NCBI GenBank assembly: GCA_905250025.1
Contig: CAJNOJ010000330.1
Location: forward strand, 41,930-105,929
Origin: Adineta ricciae
Taxonomy: Eukaryota > Rotifera > Eurotatoria > Adinetida > Adinetidae
Reading direction: 5' to 3'
DNA length: 64,000 nt
Positions 44,404 through 55,400 of the stretch are shown piece by piece. A program made the translations under genes and the position numbers. Below the pieces are notes generated by a model that saw nothing but the letters and a program-made list of their open reading frames with translations, ran no database searches and was not told the DNA's origin. Positions within the stretch are counted from its first letter, which is position 1. Each line of letters starts with the position of its first letter.

Positions 44404-44795
44404 TAATTGTTTATTCAATTTTTATAAACTTAGTCATAATGAAGAACCAAAACAGATTTTTATCCACATTGGTTATATGGTTTGTTAATGTAATAAGACA
44501 AGACGAAAGAGGTCGGCTTAGACTGTGACTCATTGTATATGTATATGTGTATTCATTGTAGTTTAAAGAATTAGTCATGAGAAGAATTGTTTTTCGTTAT
44601 AGATAACTATTCAATCAATTTATTCAAGCAAGGACGAGACGCATGTATACACACATACAGATAAGTTCATTTAGAGTAACGAGGAAAAAGAAGAAGAAGA
44701 AGAAGATTAACCACCAAGTCATAGTGAAAACGAAAAATTACATAGATATATTGTGGATTTTTTTTGAAAAGTCGACATTTGTACAGAAAATGCGC
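44404..44795. other. GBE1 promoter / HGSNAT 3' flank
   Basis: 392 bp between two co-oriented minus-strand genes. It is AT-rich with a GAA-rich run at 44682-44706. The plus-strand ORF 44643-45008 is antisense to the last HGSNAT exon and is not credible. Confidence 0.45.
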
Positions 44796-47391
44796 TCAGA
44801 GCACGAGGAAAACGCGTTTTTTGAAGAAGATGTAGGCAATAATAATCCAGAAAATACAACCCCAGAGTGCCATGGCAAGATGTGCTGCATGTGTATTGGC
44901 AACAGTCCATTGAACAGGAAAATAAGTAGCAAAAACAATGTGTGCCATGTAGATAAGAATAGAATTCGTGCCCAAATATTGAAATGGTGTGGCATTCCAC
45001 CATTTTAATTTATCAATAACAATATACATAATTGCAAAGCCCAAAAATGCCAAACCAGCTAGAAGAATGCAGCATTGTACTTAAATTTTCACTTAGAAAA
45101 CTTTCTTACCAGTAAAGAATGAAAATGACAATGTCCAAAGGTTTTTATTCAGTGGCATTGGTCCACCATCAAGCGTACCCGACGTTAATCCGATACCGAT
45201 AGCAAGTGTGAAGATACCCCAAGTGACAAGACGTATGAGACGGTCGACATCGGTTTGATACATAACTATATATATAAAGAAATGAACAAATTGTAAGAAA
45301 ACTCGACATGTACAAACCGAGTATGCGACCAGCTTGAACGCCCAGATAAGCTAAAAAGATCGTTGGAATAACTCCAAGTAAATTTTCCGAGTCGAAAGGT
45401 GGTTTACAACCTAAACAACACACATTTTCGAAAAAAAAAAAACACTCATGTACACGTACCATAAACAAGTTGACAAGTTGGATATTGATAGAGATGCTCA
45501 TCAGTGAGAACAAATCGATCAATATATCCGGTTATACCACCTGTACAATTCTCATATTTACCATTTTCATGTAGACCACCTGAACAATATTAATCGATAA
45601 TGAGTATACAATCTTTGATTATGAAGAGAAAACACTCACCTGGTCCTAGATAGCCAGCTGGACAGTTCTCAAATGGAACTAGGTAAACTACTAATATCCA
45701 AATCGTTGTTAGCCCAATAATAGATAACCATTGAAGAGGAAAATTCGAAATATCTCGAAAAACAGTTGTGACACGTTTGGTTCGTCCCGTTTTGACAGTT
45801 GTTGTCGTCATAGTGGACGTGTGTTTGCCATTACTATTATTGTTATTCAAATTTGCTGTTAGAGAATATTGTCTTGACCGGGTACAGAGAACTTCAATTG
45901 TACCAACTACACCATAAACGAGAGCAAAGCGTTGCAGAACGCCCAAAATTCGAACGTGATTTAAATCAACTTTAAAGCGAGTATTCAAAACAAAACCAAT
46001 GATCTAAATATGCGCAATCTAGTATGAAAAATGCATTTGTACGCAATGGAAAGCTTACAAATAGTTTCAATGTACGCATTGCAACTTTCATCAGTAGTGT
46101 TCGTTTCGATACGCCTTTATCAAACGCATTTTTGATTGAAAACACTGCTGAAGCTCCTAAGATCCAAACAAACAATGGAAAAACAGCATCCGCAACGGTA
46201 ATTCCATGCCATGACGAATGTTGAAATTGTGCATAACCACCACCGCCATAATTCACAAAGATCATTGCAATTAAAGCTACGAAAATCAAAGGAAACAAAT
46301 GGAAAACTTATACTGTCCTAGCGACATACCCACACCACGGAATGCATCGAGACTCAGTAATCGTTTCGATCGTGGAACGATCACTTGAGAAACTTTGTGG
46401 ATCGGCGGTAATTTCGATCCATTAGCGTTACATTCTGCCGTATTAACTGTATCAATACCGGATTGACAAAGTGTTGTTACAGGTGGACATGTTTGTAAAT
46501 CATACGAATGTGTAGATTCTTGCGGTGGAACATGATTAAAGCATCGATTCTTTAAATTAATCAAATATTCCCGTAATTTCATTCGTTGCGCAAATATACA
46601 GAAGATAAAGAGAGCTAGAAGAATCACTCCAGCAACAATCAATGGTGTATAAACATTGTTTGCTAAGCGACTTGTTGTTAAAGTGCATTTCAAACCAGTA
46701 TCTAAAGTTGAATTCGATGCTGAGCCTGTTGATTGTTGAACATTCAAAGTATATTCTCCATGTTCGTATAGATTTAATGTTTCCAAGCACGAAGAAGCAT
46801 TGCCCAATTCAATTCGAATTCGATAGGTATATTTGGTATTTAATGTTAAGTTAAGTACTTGACTTGATGAAAGATCTTGTGCGATGACTTCGTACGGACA
46901 ATCGAGACATTCGTTGACAAGAACGTATACTGTTAAATTGCCAGAGATCTAAAAAAAACGGATGTGTCATGCACGATCTGAGATGAAGAAGAAAATTCTA
47001 CTTGATTATCAACAATAATATCAATGGTAGCTTGATCAATGCCTAAGAGTGTTGATTGATTCGTATTGGTTGTATTCGAAGATGGAGATCGAGTGACAAG
47101 TCGATCTTCTCCATTATTGATGATTAATTGTCGACGAAATGGTAGAAATTGAGTTTGATTTGTACTGTTCGCTGTTGATGGTGATGGCGAACGAACAGTT
47201 GCCCAAAAACTTGCTCGATTAAGATCTTTACCTTCGTTGTTGTTCAATGAACACTGTTGATGAATAATTCGTCGATCGTAATGAGTTGAATCCATCGATG
47301 TACTTCCAACTTCATGGCCCAGTTGCACTGATATTGATGAATGCAGAAGAAATAATTGAATAAGAGAAATTAAGGCTAATTTTGTCTTCAT
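44796..47391 (-). CDS. HGSNAT: Heparan-alpha-glucosaminide N-acetyltransferase
   Basis: A multi-exon gene; exons 47391-47002, 46948-46330 and several more to the stop at 44796. A signal peptide (LALISLIQLFLLHSSIS) is followed by a luminal, glycosylated region and the first TM helix (YTPLIVAGVILLALFIFCIF). Then RSKRLLSLDAFRG begins the multi-pass domain. Diagnostic sequence MIFVNYGGGGYAQFQHSSWH continues GITVADAVFPLFVWILGASA; the His in FQHSSW corresponds to the acetyl-accepting active-site His of human HGSNAT. The last helices include PFQYLGTNSILIYMAHIVFA. The enzyme carries acetyl from cytosolic acetyl-CoA across the lysosomal membrane onto terminal glucosamine of heparan sulfate. The N-terminal luminal part is divergent, with an NTTNTNQS-type low-complexity stretch. 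Overall architecture matches the family. Confidence 0.93.
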
Positions 47392-47893
47392 GATCTATTC
47401 TCTTTACAGATATTGATTTGTTGGACTCATAATGTTCGAAGTTGATCAACTATCGTTATTGTATGTCTACGTCTATATGATCTTGATTCTTTTGTTCTTC
47501 TCATTAGATAACGGCGAATTTCGTTCGTAACGAACGAGAGAAAATCCCCGAGTAAACATCGATCTCTCGTCTTTTTCATCTTCCCTATCGAGAGAAATAT
47601 ATCTTTTCCTAATTAAAGTCGAATTCTTCTTGCAAGAAAGAAGTACAGAGTGTCCGACGTGCTCATATTTAATATTCGGGATCGATCGATGTCATCACAC
47701 TTGTCATTGATTTTTTTTTGTTATGACAATTTTTTTCCTTCTCTCTGAAAGATTCGATTTCTAGAGATAATGCAAGTTGTTTATAATCAAACGTAGACTT
47801 ATATTGATCGATCGCTTCTAATTGGGGATGGAGAATTGACAAAATGTCTCTTGTCAATCTAAATAAATATTAAACATGTTGTTATGTATTTGA
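47392..47893. other. Intergenic region, HGSNAT promoter and ANKRD40-like 3' flank
   Basis: About 500 bp. A 62-codon minus-strand open stretch (47857-47669) follows a TATTTAG acceptor-like site and reads LTRDILSILHPQLEAIDQYK onward, but has no ATG near its start and no partner exon. It is left unannotated as a gene. Confidence 0.45.
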
Positions 47894-48687
47894 TCAAGTC
47901 GTTTTTTCTTCAGATTTTATTTGAATAACTTCTAACATGTGATTATCTTTTAAACGTTTAACATCACCATCATTACGCACGCGTATGCAAGGTAAACGAC
48001 GTAATTTGTCAACGCGATCAATTTCAAGTTCATGACAGATCTGGATTAAAAGTCGTTCGTATGCACCGATCGCTGGTGTCTTGTTGAAATCGAACTCGAC
48101 GAAATCTGTTTCCGATGGATCGTCAGCAATACGACAGAGAAGAGTAATCGTTTGTGTTTCGACTGAAGTAACAGGTGTTGTTTGAGTTACTGGTGAAACA
48201 TATGGGAAAACTGGATGTCGAAGATAGTTGGGAATGATTGGAAGTTCATCTGTGCAAGGTGAAACCGAAGCTGAAATAAGAGAAAAGGTTCAAGATGATT
48301 ATCGTACGTCTTATCATTGAATTCAACTCGTACTGGTTGACGTATCCGATTGTAAAATTTCACGAAGGGCATCGCTTTTACAAACGTGTGCTGCTGTTGA
48401 TTGATCATGAGCTTGTACACTTCGGTCAGCACCATTGTCGAGTAAATAGTTGACTACATCAGTATGATTTCGTTTCGCCGCCCAATGCAAAGCTGTCCTA
48501 TTGAGTTGAAGAGAGAAGAACTAGAGTTTCGTCTGTGAACATCTATTCATTCATACCATCCATTCATAGCATTTCGACTATTAATATTTAGATTCGGTTT
48601 ATTTGTTAATAAAGTTCGAATCTGATGCAGATCACCATTACACGCATATTCACGTAATAATTCCTCATCAACTCGCTCTTGATTCAT
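47894..48687 (-). CDS. ANKRD40: ANKRD40-like ankyrin-repeat protein
   Basis: Exons 48687-48557, 48497-48334 and 48270-47894 give 223 aa. The N-terminal half has two ankyrin repeats: ELLREYACNGDLHQIRTLLT, NINSRNAMNGWTALHWAAKR, NHTDVVNYLLDNGADRS. The NGWTxLHWAxKRNH segment is characteristic of ANKRD40. The C-terminal half has VEFDFNKTPAIGAYERLLIQ, ICHELEI, KLRRLPCIRVRNDGDVKRLK and MLEVIQI. This parallels the ubiquitin-like end of ANKRD40 (IRKLPNTLLRKDKDVxRLxD). The central region is shorter than in vertebrates. The cellular role is poorly known for the family; the ankyrin part suggests protein binding. Confidence 0.85.
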
Positions 48688-48878
48688 GATGTTTATTGAA
48701 AAACTACGATATATTCATTCCTATTCGGATTTTGTTTTCAGTTTTAACCAATAAAATCCACTGATATTGCCTCCGTTAGGTAGTACTCACACACTTAGAT
48801 GGTAGTAGATATTCAATCGAGAGAAAATATATTTCAATGCTTTCTTTATTGATGTTCAAATCAAATCATGTTAAATTA

Positions 48879-49653
48879 TTAATACAAAACAATGGTATCA
48901 TCTCGAATTTGTGCTAAATGTGCTTTACGTATCAACGTAGAGTTGAGATGACTATTCTTTCGATAGATCGGATCGAGCGAGTTGTCATTACTTGATGATG
49001 TAAGTGTGATTGTCGACGGTGTCAATGACCGACAGTAATCAAAGGGCAAAAGATCGTTCGCTCGTCGACAACTTTGCGAGTGTCGGAGAGATGTACTAGA
49101 ACGTTGTTCGTGTTGTAAACAAAGAATATGATTAAGTTCATTGAGAAAATGAAAGTAAAGAGTATTTAATTGATAATTAGACGAGTGCTGCTGGTTTGAT
49201 TGAACGGCTAAGGCAAGTTGTGATGAGGATGAAGTATAAAACGGTTCGCTGGTTAATTTCTTAAAACTAAAAGATGAATATGTTGTCAAATACTTTCCTT
49301 TACCGTTTCTTTTACCGTTCGATATTCGTCGGTGTTGATAACTTCTTTAAATTTCTCACATTCTGATTGATCAAATGCGGTGGATTGAATGACAAGGATA
49401 CCGATGAATCACTCGTACTAAATCGACTCTTTCCCAGCCGTTTGCTGGCATTGTTATGGAATTTAATCGAAAAGAATTTATTCGAACGCTGATAGTGTTG
49501 TCGACGAAATAGAGAAGCTTTTCGGTGTTGAACTGTGTCATGTGATTTACGACGACAGAAGAACCAAATGAGAAAACATATGATGGCAAGCATCGATACA
49601 GCACCTACAGCACTACAAATTGTGATAGTAATTATCCGATCCAGTCCGTCCAT
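48879..49653 (-). CDS. Orphan single-pass membrane protein
   Basis: Exons 49653-49316 and 49266-48879 give 241 aa. A very short N-terminus (MDGLDR) is followed by one TM helix at about residues 7-31 (SAVGAVSMLAIICFLIWFFC) and a basic stop-transfer segment CRRKSHDTVQHRKASLFRRQ. There is no cleavable signal peptide, so a type III topology (N-terminus out) is likely. The ~200-residue cytosolic tail is Ser- and Arg-rich with several basic-x-x-Ser sites and no domain I know. The junction at residue 113 is phase 2 and continues as RFKKLTSEPF. It could be an adaptor or scaffold; the sequence does not say. Confidence 0.65.
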
Positions 49654-50253
49654 CGTGTAAATCTTGTTGAATTGATTAACAATAGAAATAATTCGAGGGA
49701 GAGAAAGAGAATGAAAGAGAGAAGAAGAAAAAACTTTTGTTTGAACTCAGTGTGTCATTCGTAATCAATTTTCTTTCTCTTCGTCGCAGTCTGTACACCT
49801 GCAGATTCAATATCTTGGAGATTCATAATAAACTCATGTCGACGCAAAGAGAGAAAAAAAGAGTAAAATTCGTATTTAAATGAGTTAATCAAATTCGTTC
49901 GGATGGAATTGAACATCATAAGTTCGACCTTATTATTTGTCTCCAGGAAACAATTTCTTATTTACATTGACAATTTCTACGGATTTAGTCATTTATTTTC
50001 TCACCTCATTGTTCTGAACAAGTGAAAAAAATAACAATACTATTGAAAGTCAACAATTTAAATACCAATGCTCACATAATTTTATCAACATCTTATGTGA
50101 AAACGGTTCATTCAAGGCGAAAAGATTATTGAAGTTCAAACGGAGAGGAAAGTTTTTATTCGATGAACTCAATTTATCAAACGTACAATTATTACCACAA
50201 AGAAAAATAAAAGAAAACAAAGGAAAAGCGAAAGGGGAATTCTTAGTTTATCT
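49654..50253. other. Intergenic region between orphan membrane protein and RING protein
   Basis: 600 bp, AT-rich, holding the 5' flank of the orphan membrane-protein gene and the 3' flank of the RING gene. Purine-rich near 49690-49730. Nothing coding is supported; the plus-strand ORF 50129-50371 is antisense to the RING gene end. Confidence 0.45.
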
Positions 50254-50782
50254 TCAATGGCCACCTTCCTTCTTATTATTGTCACACATCTTTTTCACGC
50301 CTTTTGCGAGAAGTAAACCACCAAGCACACCAACAAGAGCAGCTGCTGCTGGTTTGATATATTCCATATAATCGGTTTCTTCTTCCTTTTTCTCCGGTTC
50401 GCCTGATTGTAGTTTCTGAATCCGGTCACGAATTTGTTGAGTGTAACCAGGTGGACGTTCAGGTGCACTTGATCCATATTGACGCTCGATGATATCACGT
50501 ACGATGTAATTGCCAGGAAGGCTATCGATTGAATTGTTGATCAGATTTGTCCGTCGACGACAAATTGGACCTAAACATTCCAAGAGTTTTAGAAAACATG
50601 TAAGTTTGCATCAACTTACAATCAACAGCATTCGATGTACTGAACATTCGAGCAGATGCAGCTACGTGAACTTTCAAACAATTGGCACAGAACGTGTGTT
50701 GACAATCGAGAACTTTCGGATCGTAGAAGATCTCGAGACAAATTGGACATTGAAGAAGATCGTCGATCTTTGCCGAAGCCAT
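50254..50782 (-). CDS. Membrane-anchored RING-finger protein (putative E3 ubiquitin ligase)
   Basis: Exons 50782-50620 and 50570-50254 give 159 aa. Residues 12-60 form a C3HC4 RING: CPICLEIF, VLDCQHTFCANCLKVHV, and VDCPICRRRTN. The intron falls inside the second last Cys codon region (VDC, then CPIC after joining), so neither ORF alone contains the complete RING. A linker with PERPPGYTQQIRDRIQKLQS and acidic EKKEEETD leads to a TM helix at about residues 128-146 (AAAALVGVLGGLLLAKGVKK) and a short basic end. It is probably a tail-anchored E3 that recruits E2 enzymes to an organelle membrane. The RING resembles TRIM-type rings (LDCQHTFCxxCL), but no B-box or coiled coil follows. Confidence 0.82.
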
Positions 50783-50978
50783 GATGATATTTACTACAAA
50801 AAATGTTTAGTCATTGCAAATCTGATCGGAAGGATATTTACCAAGAGAGTGTGCTAGTGAAAAAAGAAAATTCGATCTAAAACATCAATAAAAATGCATT
50901 TATATAAAAACAATAAGCATTCGTTATTATGAATCATTTAATGGTTTCTTTTTCTTCGGAAAATTACAATAAAATATC

Positions 50979-51783
50979 TCATTCTTCAGCTGATGTATCA
51001 AGCACCGGATTGAATGAGTTTGCAGATTGATCAGTATTGGATAACTGAGTTGAACTGGAACTTTCACGTAATGACGAGGGTAATGTTGCAAATTGCACAC
51101 TATCAATTGTTTTCGATTTGACAAGCGTTGGACTAGTCGTTGATTTCTAGAAGAAGACGAATGATGAAAAAACAAGATCTTATGCGATAAGACAACAATT
51201 TACCGTAGGTGTTGTAAATTCAGCTAAATCATCGTCTTCATCATCGGCAGAGGGATTCTGTGCGGCATTCGCTCGCAGAACTATTATTTTATTGGATGTG
51301 TACTATTCACACGAATGAAACCTCTTACCTGATGCATAAGCATCCGGATACTTTTTATTCAAACGTATTTTTAGCAATCTAAAGACGGAAAGTAAACATA
51401 AAACATTAGTTATTCGATTTTCAATACTTGATTCGCTTGAAGATGTAATCAAGATCGGTTTTCATTGTTGTTAACATCTGTGTATGACTAGAAAAGTCTC
51501 GTGAAGCATCTAAATAACGTTTAGCAGAAAGCTTATTGATTCCATCAATCTTCTCCACAGTTTTATCCAATTGATGAAGACTAAACAGTAGATAGAAAAT
51601 AGCTTAGCATTTTCTCGTTAAAAGAATAAACATTTACAATGAACGTTGAACATCTAACAAATTATGAACATCGGTATTGTTGACTTCATTCAAAAGTAAA
51701 TTCACAAAAGTGGATGCTGGAGACACCGTTGAAGGTATTACAGTTGTTGTTGACGCCGTTAGTGAGTCTACATTTGATTCCAT
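50979..51783 (-). CDS. KXD1: KxDL motif-containing protein 1 (BORC subunit)
   Basis: A gene of about five or six short exons (first 51783-51638, last ending at 50979), encoding about 180 aa. The core reads VNLLLNEVNNTDVHNLLDVQ, LHQLDKTVEKIDGINKLSAK, SHTQMLTTMKTDLDYIFKRI and LKIRLNKKYPDAY. KTDLDYIF is the KxDL motif that names the family. The C-terminus is Ser/Thr-rich and acidic. KXD1 is a subunit of BORC, which couples lysosomes to Arl8 and kinesin, and interacts with BLOC-1 proteins. No single ORF covers more than a fragment. The gene starts 674 bp from and divergent to the BIG Arf-GEF gene, another membrane-traffic gene. Confidence 0.85.
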
Positions 51784-52456
51784 TTTCCAAGTATTCGTTC
51801 TGTTTATTTCTACGTGCTACTGGAATACTCCCAAAGATTGCGTGATCCAATCGTTGTCGAGAATTTGACATTGACGATGATTCATGATCAGTTGATAAGC
51901 GTGGGTTTGTTAATGCGAAACAAATGATTTGATTTTATTCGACACGTACATATGATTCAATTTGCATTATTATTCCAAGCATGAGTTCGGTCATTCATAT
52001 TGGAAGGATTATAAGTGACATCTACTAATCAGCAAGAAACGGATAGATAGACCTTCATGTGTGCACACTCTTGTCATTACTAAGTGAACAATGCTCATTC
52101 GCAAGTTGTGAAAATAACATCGAGGATAATATTTGATATAATACAGAATGACACATGCGTTTCTCTCGGTTCAATAAATATTTGCTACACAGCACCATCT
52201 ACTGCATTTGAACAACATTGGCTGATTTATTGAGTTTAAATATTCATCCAGATATTTGAGATTGAGCACCTATAAAGTGTATGTAGAGCGACGACTCAAA
52301 CCTATGAGTCATAAGAAAAGTAGTATAATTAACAAAATCGATGTACTCGTGGCAGTTTTTCTAAATCGGTTTCGCGACTAAATTCGAAATAGACTTGTGT
52401 GAAAAACATATTCCAATAAAGATTTTACTTAGTTTCTTCGTTTAGCGGTATTCTTA
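51784..52456. other. Divergent promoter region of KXD1 and the BIG Arf-GEF
   Basis: About 670 bp between divergent start codons, AT-rich, with no supported ORF. It should hold both promoters. Confidence 0.5.
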
Positions 52457-55400
52457 ATGGCTCAAAAGAATCCCAAAGGAGGTGGTACATCAATGTCAGG
52501 ACATCTGGATAACCATGAGATGTTCCTTAAACGAGCATTAGAAACTTTACTGAACGAAAAAGATATTAAAAAATCACAATATCAACAACTGAAGCGTGCA
52601 TGTGAATCCGCTCTGAGTTAGTTCGATCACTTTATCAAACCTCAGCTTATTTTTCTTCTTCTAGCTTCCGTAACCAAGGATGCTCAAACAGCAAAGTAAA
52701 TGCCATCTTTTGATAAATTATCAACTCATTTTGTTATTCTAGTACATCATCAATCAATGAAGTCTTTTTTCTTCCGTTTGAATTAGCTTGTGCGTCGAAT
52801 CATGCCCGAATGGTCGATACATCACTCGATTGTCTTCAAGTATATCAAAGACTTGCAAATACACTAGCACATGTGCCTTCTGTTTCGTAGAAACTTCTTG
52901 TGCATGGCCATTTGATTGGGAGTGCACCAGATCCAGCTGATCCGTCGAAACTTCTCATTGATCGGATTGTCACATTGATCTGCGCATGTTTTCATGGCGT
53001 ACAAACGGAAGAAAAAGTCGAGTTACAAATTATCAAAATCTGTCTAACGATAATGACATCACAGACTATTGAAATACAGCAGCGGAGTGTTTTACAAATC
53101 GTCAAGACATGTTTTAATATATATTTAACAAGCCGATCGCGGATCAATGAAGCCACAGCCCAAGGTTCACTTTCACAAATCTTAACTGGAATATTCGCCA
53201 AAATGGAACAAAAAATGGTTTGTAATGATGTCTCAAGAAAGATTAATCCTTGCCCACTATATTTAGAGCGTAGTAAACGAACGAAAACGGAAAGAACTAG
53301 TGTGTGTCTCATCCAATGATTACGACCAAGAACAAAATATTGTTAGAGAAATACTCGATGAACTTGTTGAGAAAATTTGTTATGGTAAAGAGATTTCAAA
53401 AGTATTTTTAGTGTCATTCGATAGAAATGATCAATTTAGATGAAGCAACGCAAGAACGAACAAATACAGCCTTGTCAACCAATGAGATTATTGACGATGT
53501 TCAATCGAACCAAGGCGAAATAGGCGATAGAATATCTCAAAATGAGAAAGGTGAGAATTGAGAAATCGAGTGACAATACAAACAGAAAATGATAATTTAG
53601 ATACTCAATCGATCGACGAACAATCTATCGATAAATTCTCCATGTCCAATTCTCTGTCGGCCGACGAACTATCTGCTGATAATTATTTCAAAAACGCGTT
53701 TTATGTATTTCGTGCATTGTGTAAATTATCAGATCGCGATATTAAAGATAAAGGAAATCCGGATCCACGGTATGTTCGCCTCTTCGAAGAAAAGAAAAGA
53801 ATTTTCTTCTGTTTTGTTAGTATTAATTTGGATTTGAAATCTCGTATATTTTCATTACGTTTGATAATGCAAATTCTTCAAACGTCGGGTCCGTTTTTCC
53901 GTTCATCGGTTGAATTTCTGCACTTAATCAAAACAAATCTATGTGTATCATTGTCACGTAATGGTGTTTCATCCATTCCGGAACTATTCGAAATGGCGTT
54001 GTTCAATTTTGTCGAACTACTCGACAAGTTCAAATCACATTTAAAAATTCAAATTGAAGTAAAATCAATTCTTTCACTGTTTCTTCAGTTTTCACTGTAT
54101 TCATAGGTATTATTTCGCGAAATCTTCTTGACAATCCTTGAAACATCAACAAGTTCATTTCGACACAAGTGGTTAGTTATCCAAACGTTAGCGAAAGTCT
54201 CTGCTGGTATGTCGGTTCTCTTGTCGTACGAGTCGAGACATTTTCTGACCACAATTTGTAAATAGATGCTCAAATTATTGTTGATTTATTCATCAATTAT
54301 GATTGTTCAATGCGATCAGCAAACATTTTCGAACGATTAGTGATTGTGCTTTCACGCGCCGCACAAGGTCGACAAGCAGTAGAACTAGGTATGACCAAAT
54401 CCCACTGCTATCATCCTACAAACTCTTTCTCATAGGTTGTAATCAAACTGAAGAGCATAATTTACGTATGAAAGGCCTTGAATGTCTCGTTTCGATCTTG
54501 AAGTGTATGGTGGAATGGAGTAAAGATCTGTATGTCAATCCGCATCTGCAGAGCAATTTAGGTTTGATATGTTTGTCATTTTTGGTTGATGTTGAAATTA
54601 TCTATTGATATTAAAGGACCTGATTCTAAACCACTGAACGAAAATGGATATGATCAGGATAGCAATCGCTCCTCGTCGGGTTATGTTGGCAGTGGTATGC
54701 GTCGTACAGATTCGAGTGGTTCGATCAACTCTTCTCAATCGTCGGAAAATATCAATGATTTTGAAGTTATTCGTCAACGTAAAGAATTATTCGAAAAAGG
54801 CATTGATATATTCAATCAAAGTGCTAAGAAAGGCTTGGAATATCTATGTGAAAAGAATCTTCTCAGCAGAGAACCTGAAGAAATCGCACAATTCTTTCAT
54901 GAATATCAAGATTTATTGGATAAGACCGTGATTGGAGATTGTCTAGGAGAGGATGACAAACATCATAAACAAATCATGTACGCCTATATCGATCAATTAG
55001 ATTTCACAAATATGGAATTTCTCGGAGCATTGCGGAAGTTTCTTGCCGGATTTCGTTTACCTGGCGAAGCACAAAAGATCGATCGATTAATGGAAAAATT
55101 CGCAGGTAGATTCTGCGAATGCAATCCAAAGTAAGAACGTTTGTAAAATTAGAACGTTTCTAGCAGTTTATGGTTGTTAGTTTGGAAATATTCGCCAGTG
55201 CTGACGCTGCTTACGTCTTAGCTTATTCAGTTATCATGCTAACCACCGATTTGCATAGTGTTAACGTAAGTGTAAAGTACATTCGTGTTTTTCCGTTTCA
55301 ATGAAATCGCGGTTGATTAGGTAAAGAAGAAGATGACAAAGGAGCAGTATATCAAAATGAATCGAGGTATTAATGATAGTCGTGATCTTCCGGAAGAGTT

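Noticed and set aside
47669-47857. Possible terminal exon downstream of ANKRD40-like
   Set aside because: It lacks an ATG near the start and any upstream exon to join; the ANKRD40-like stop at 47894 is clear.
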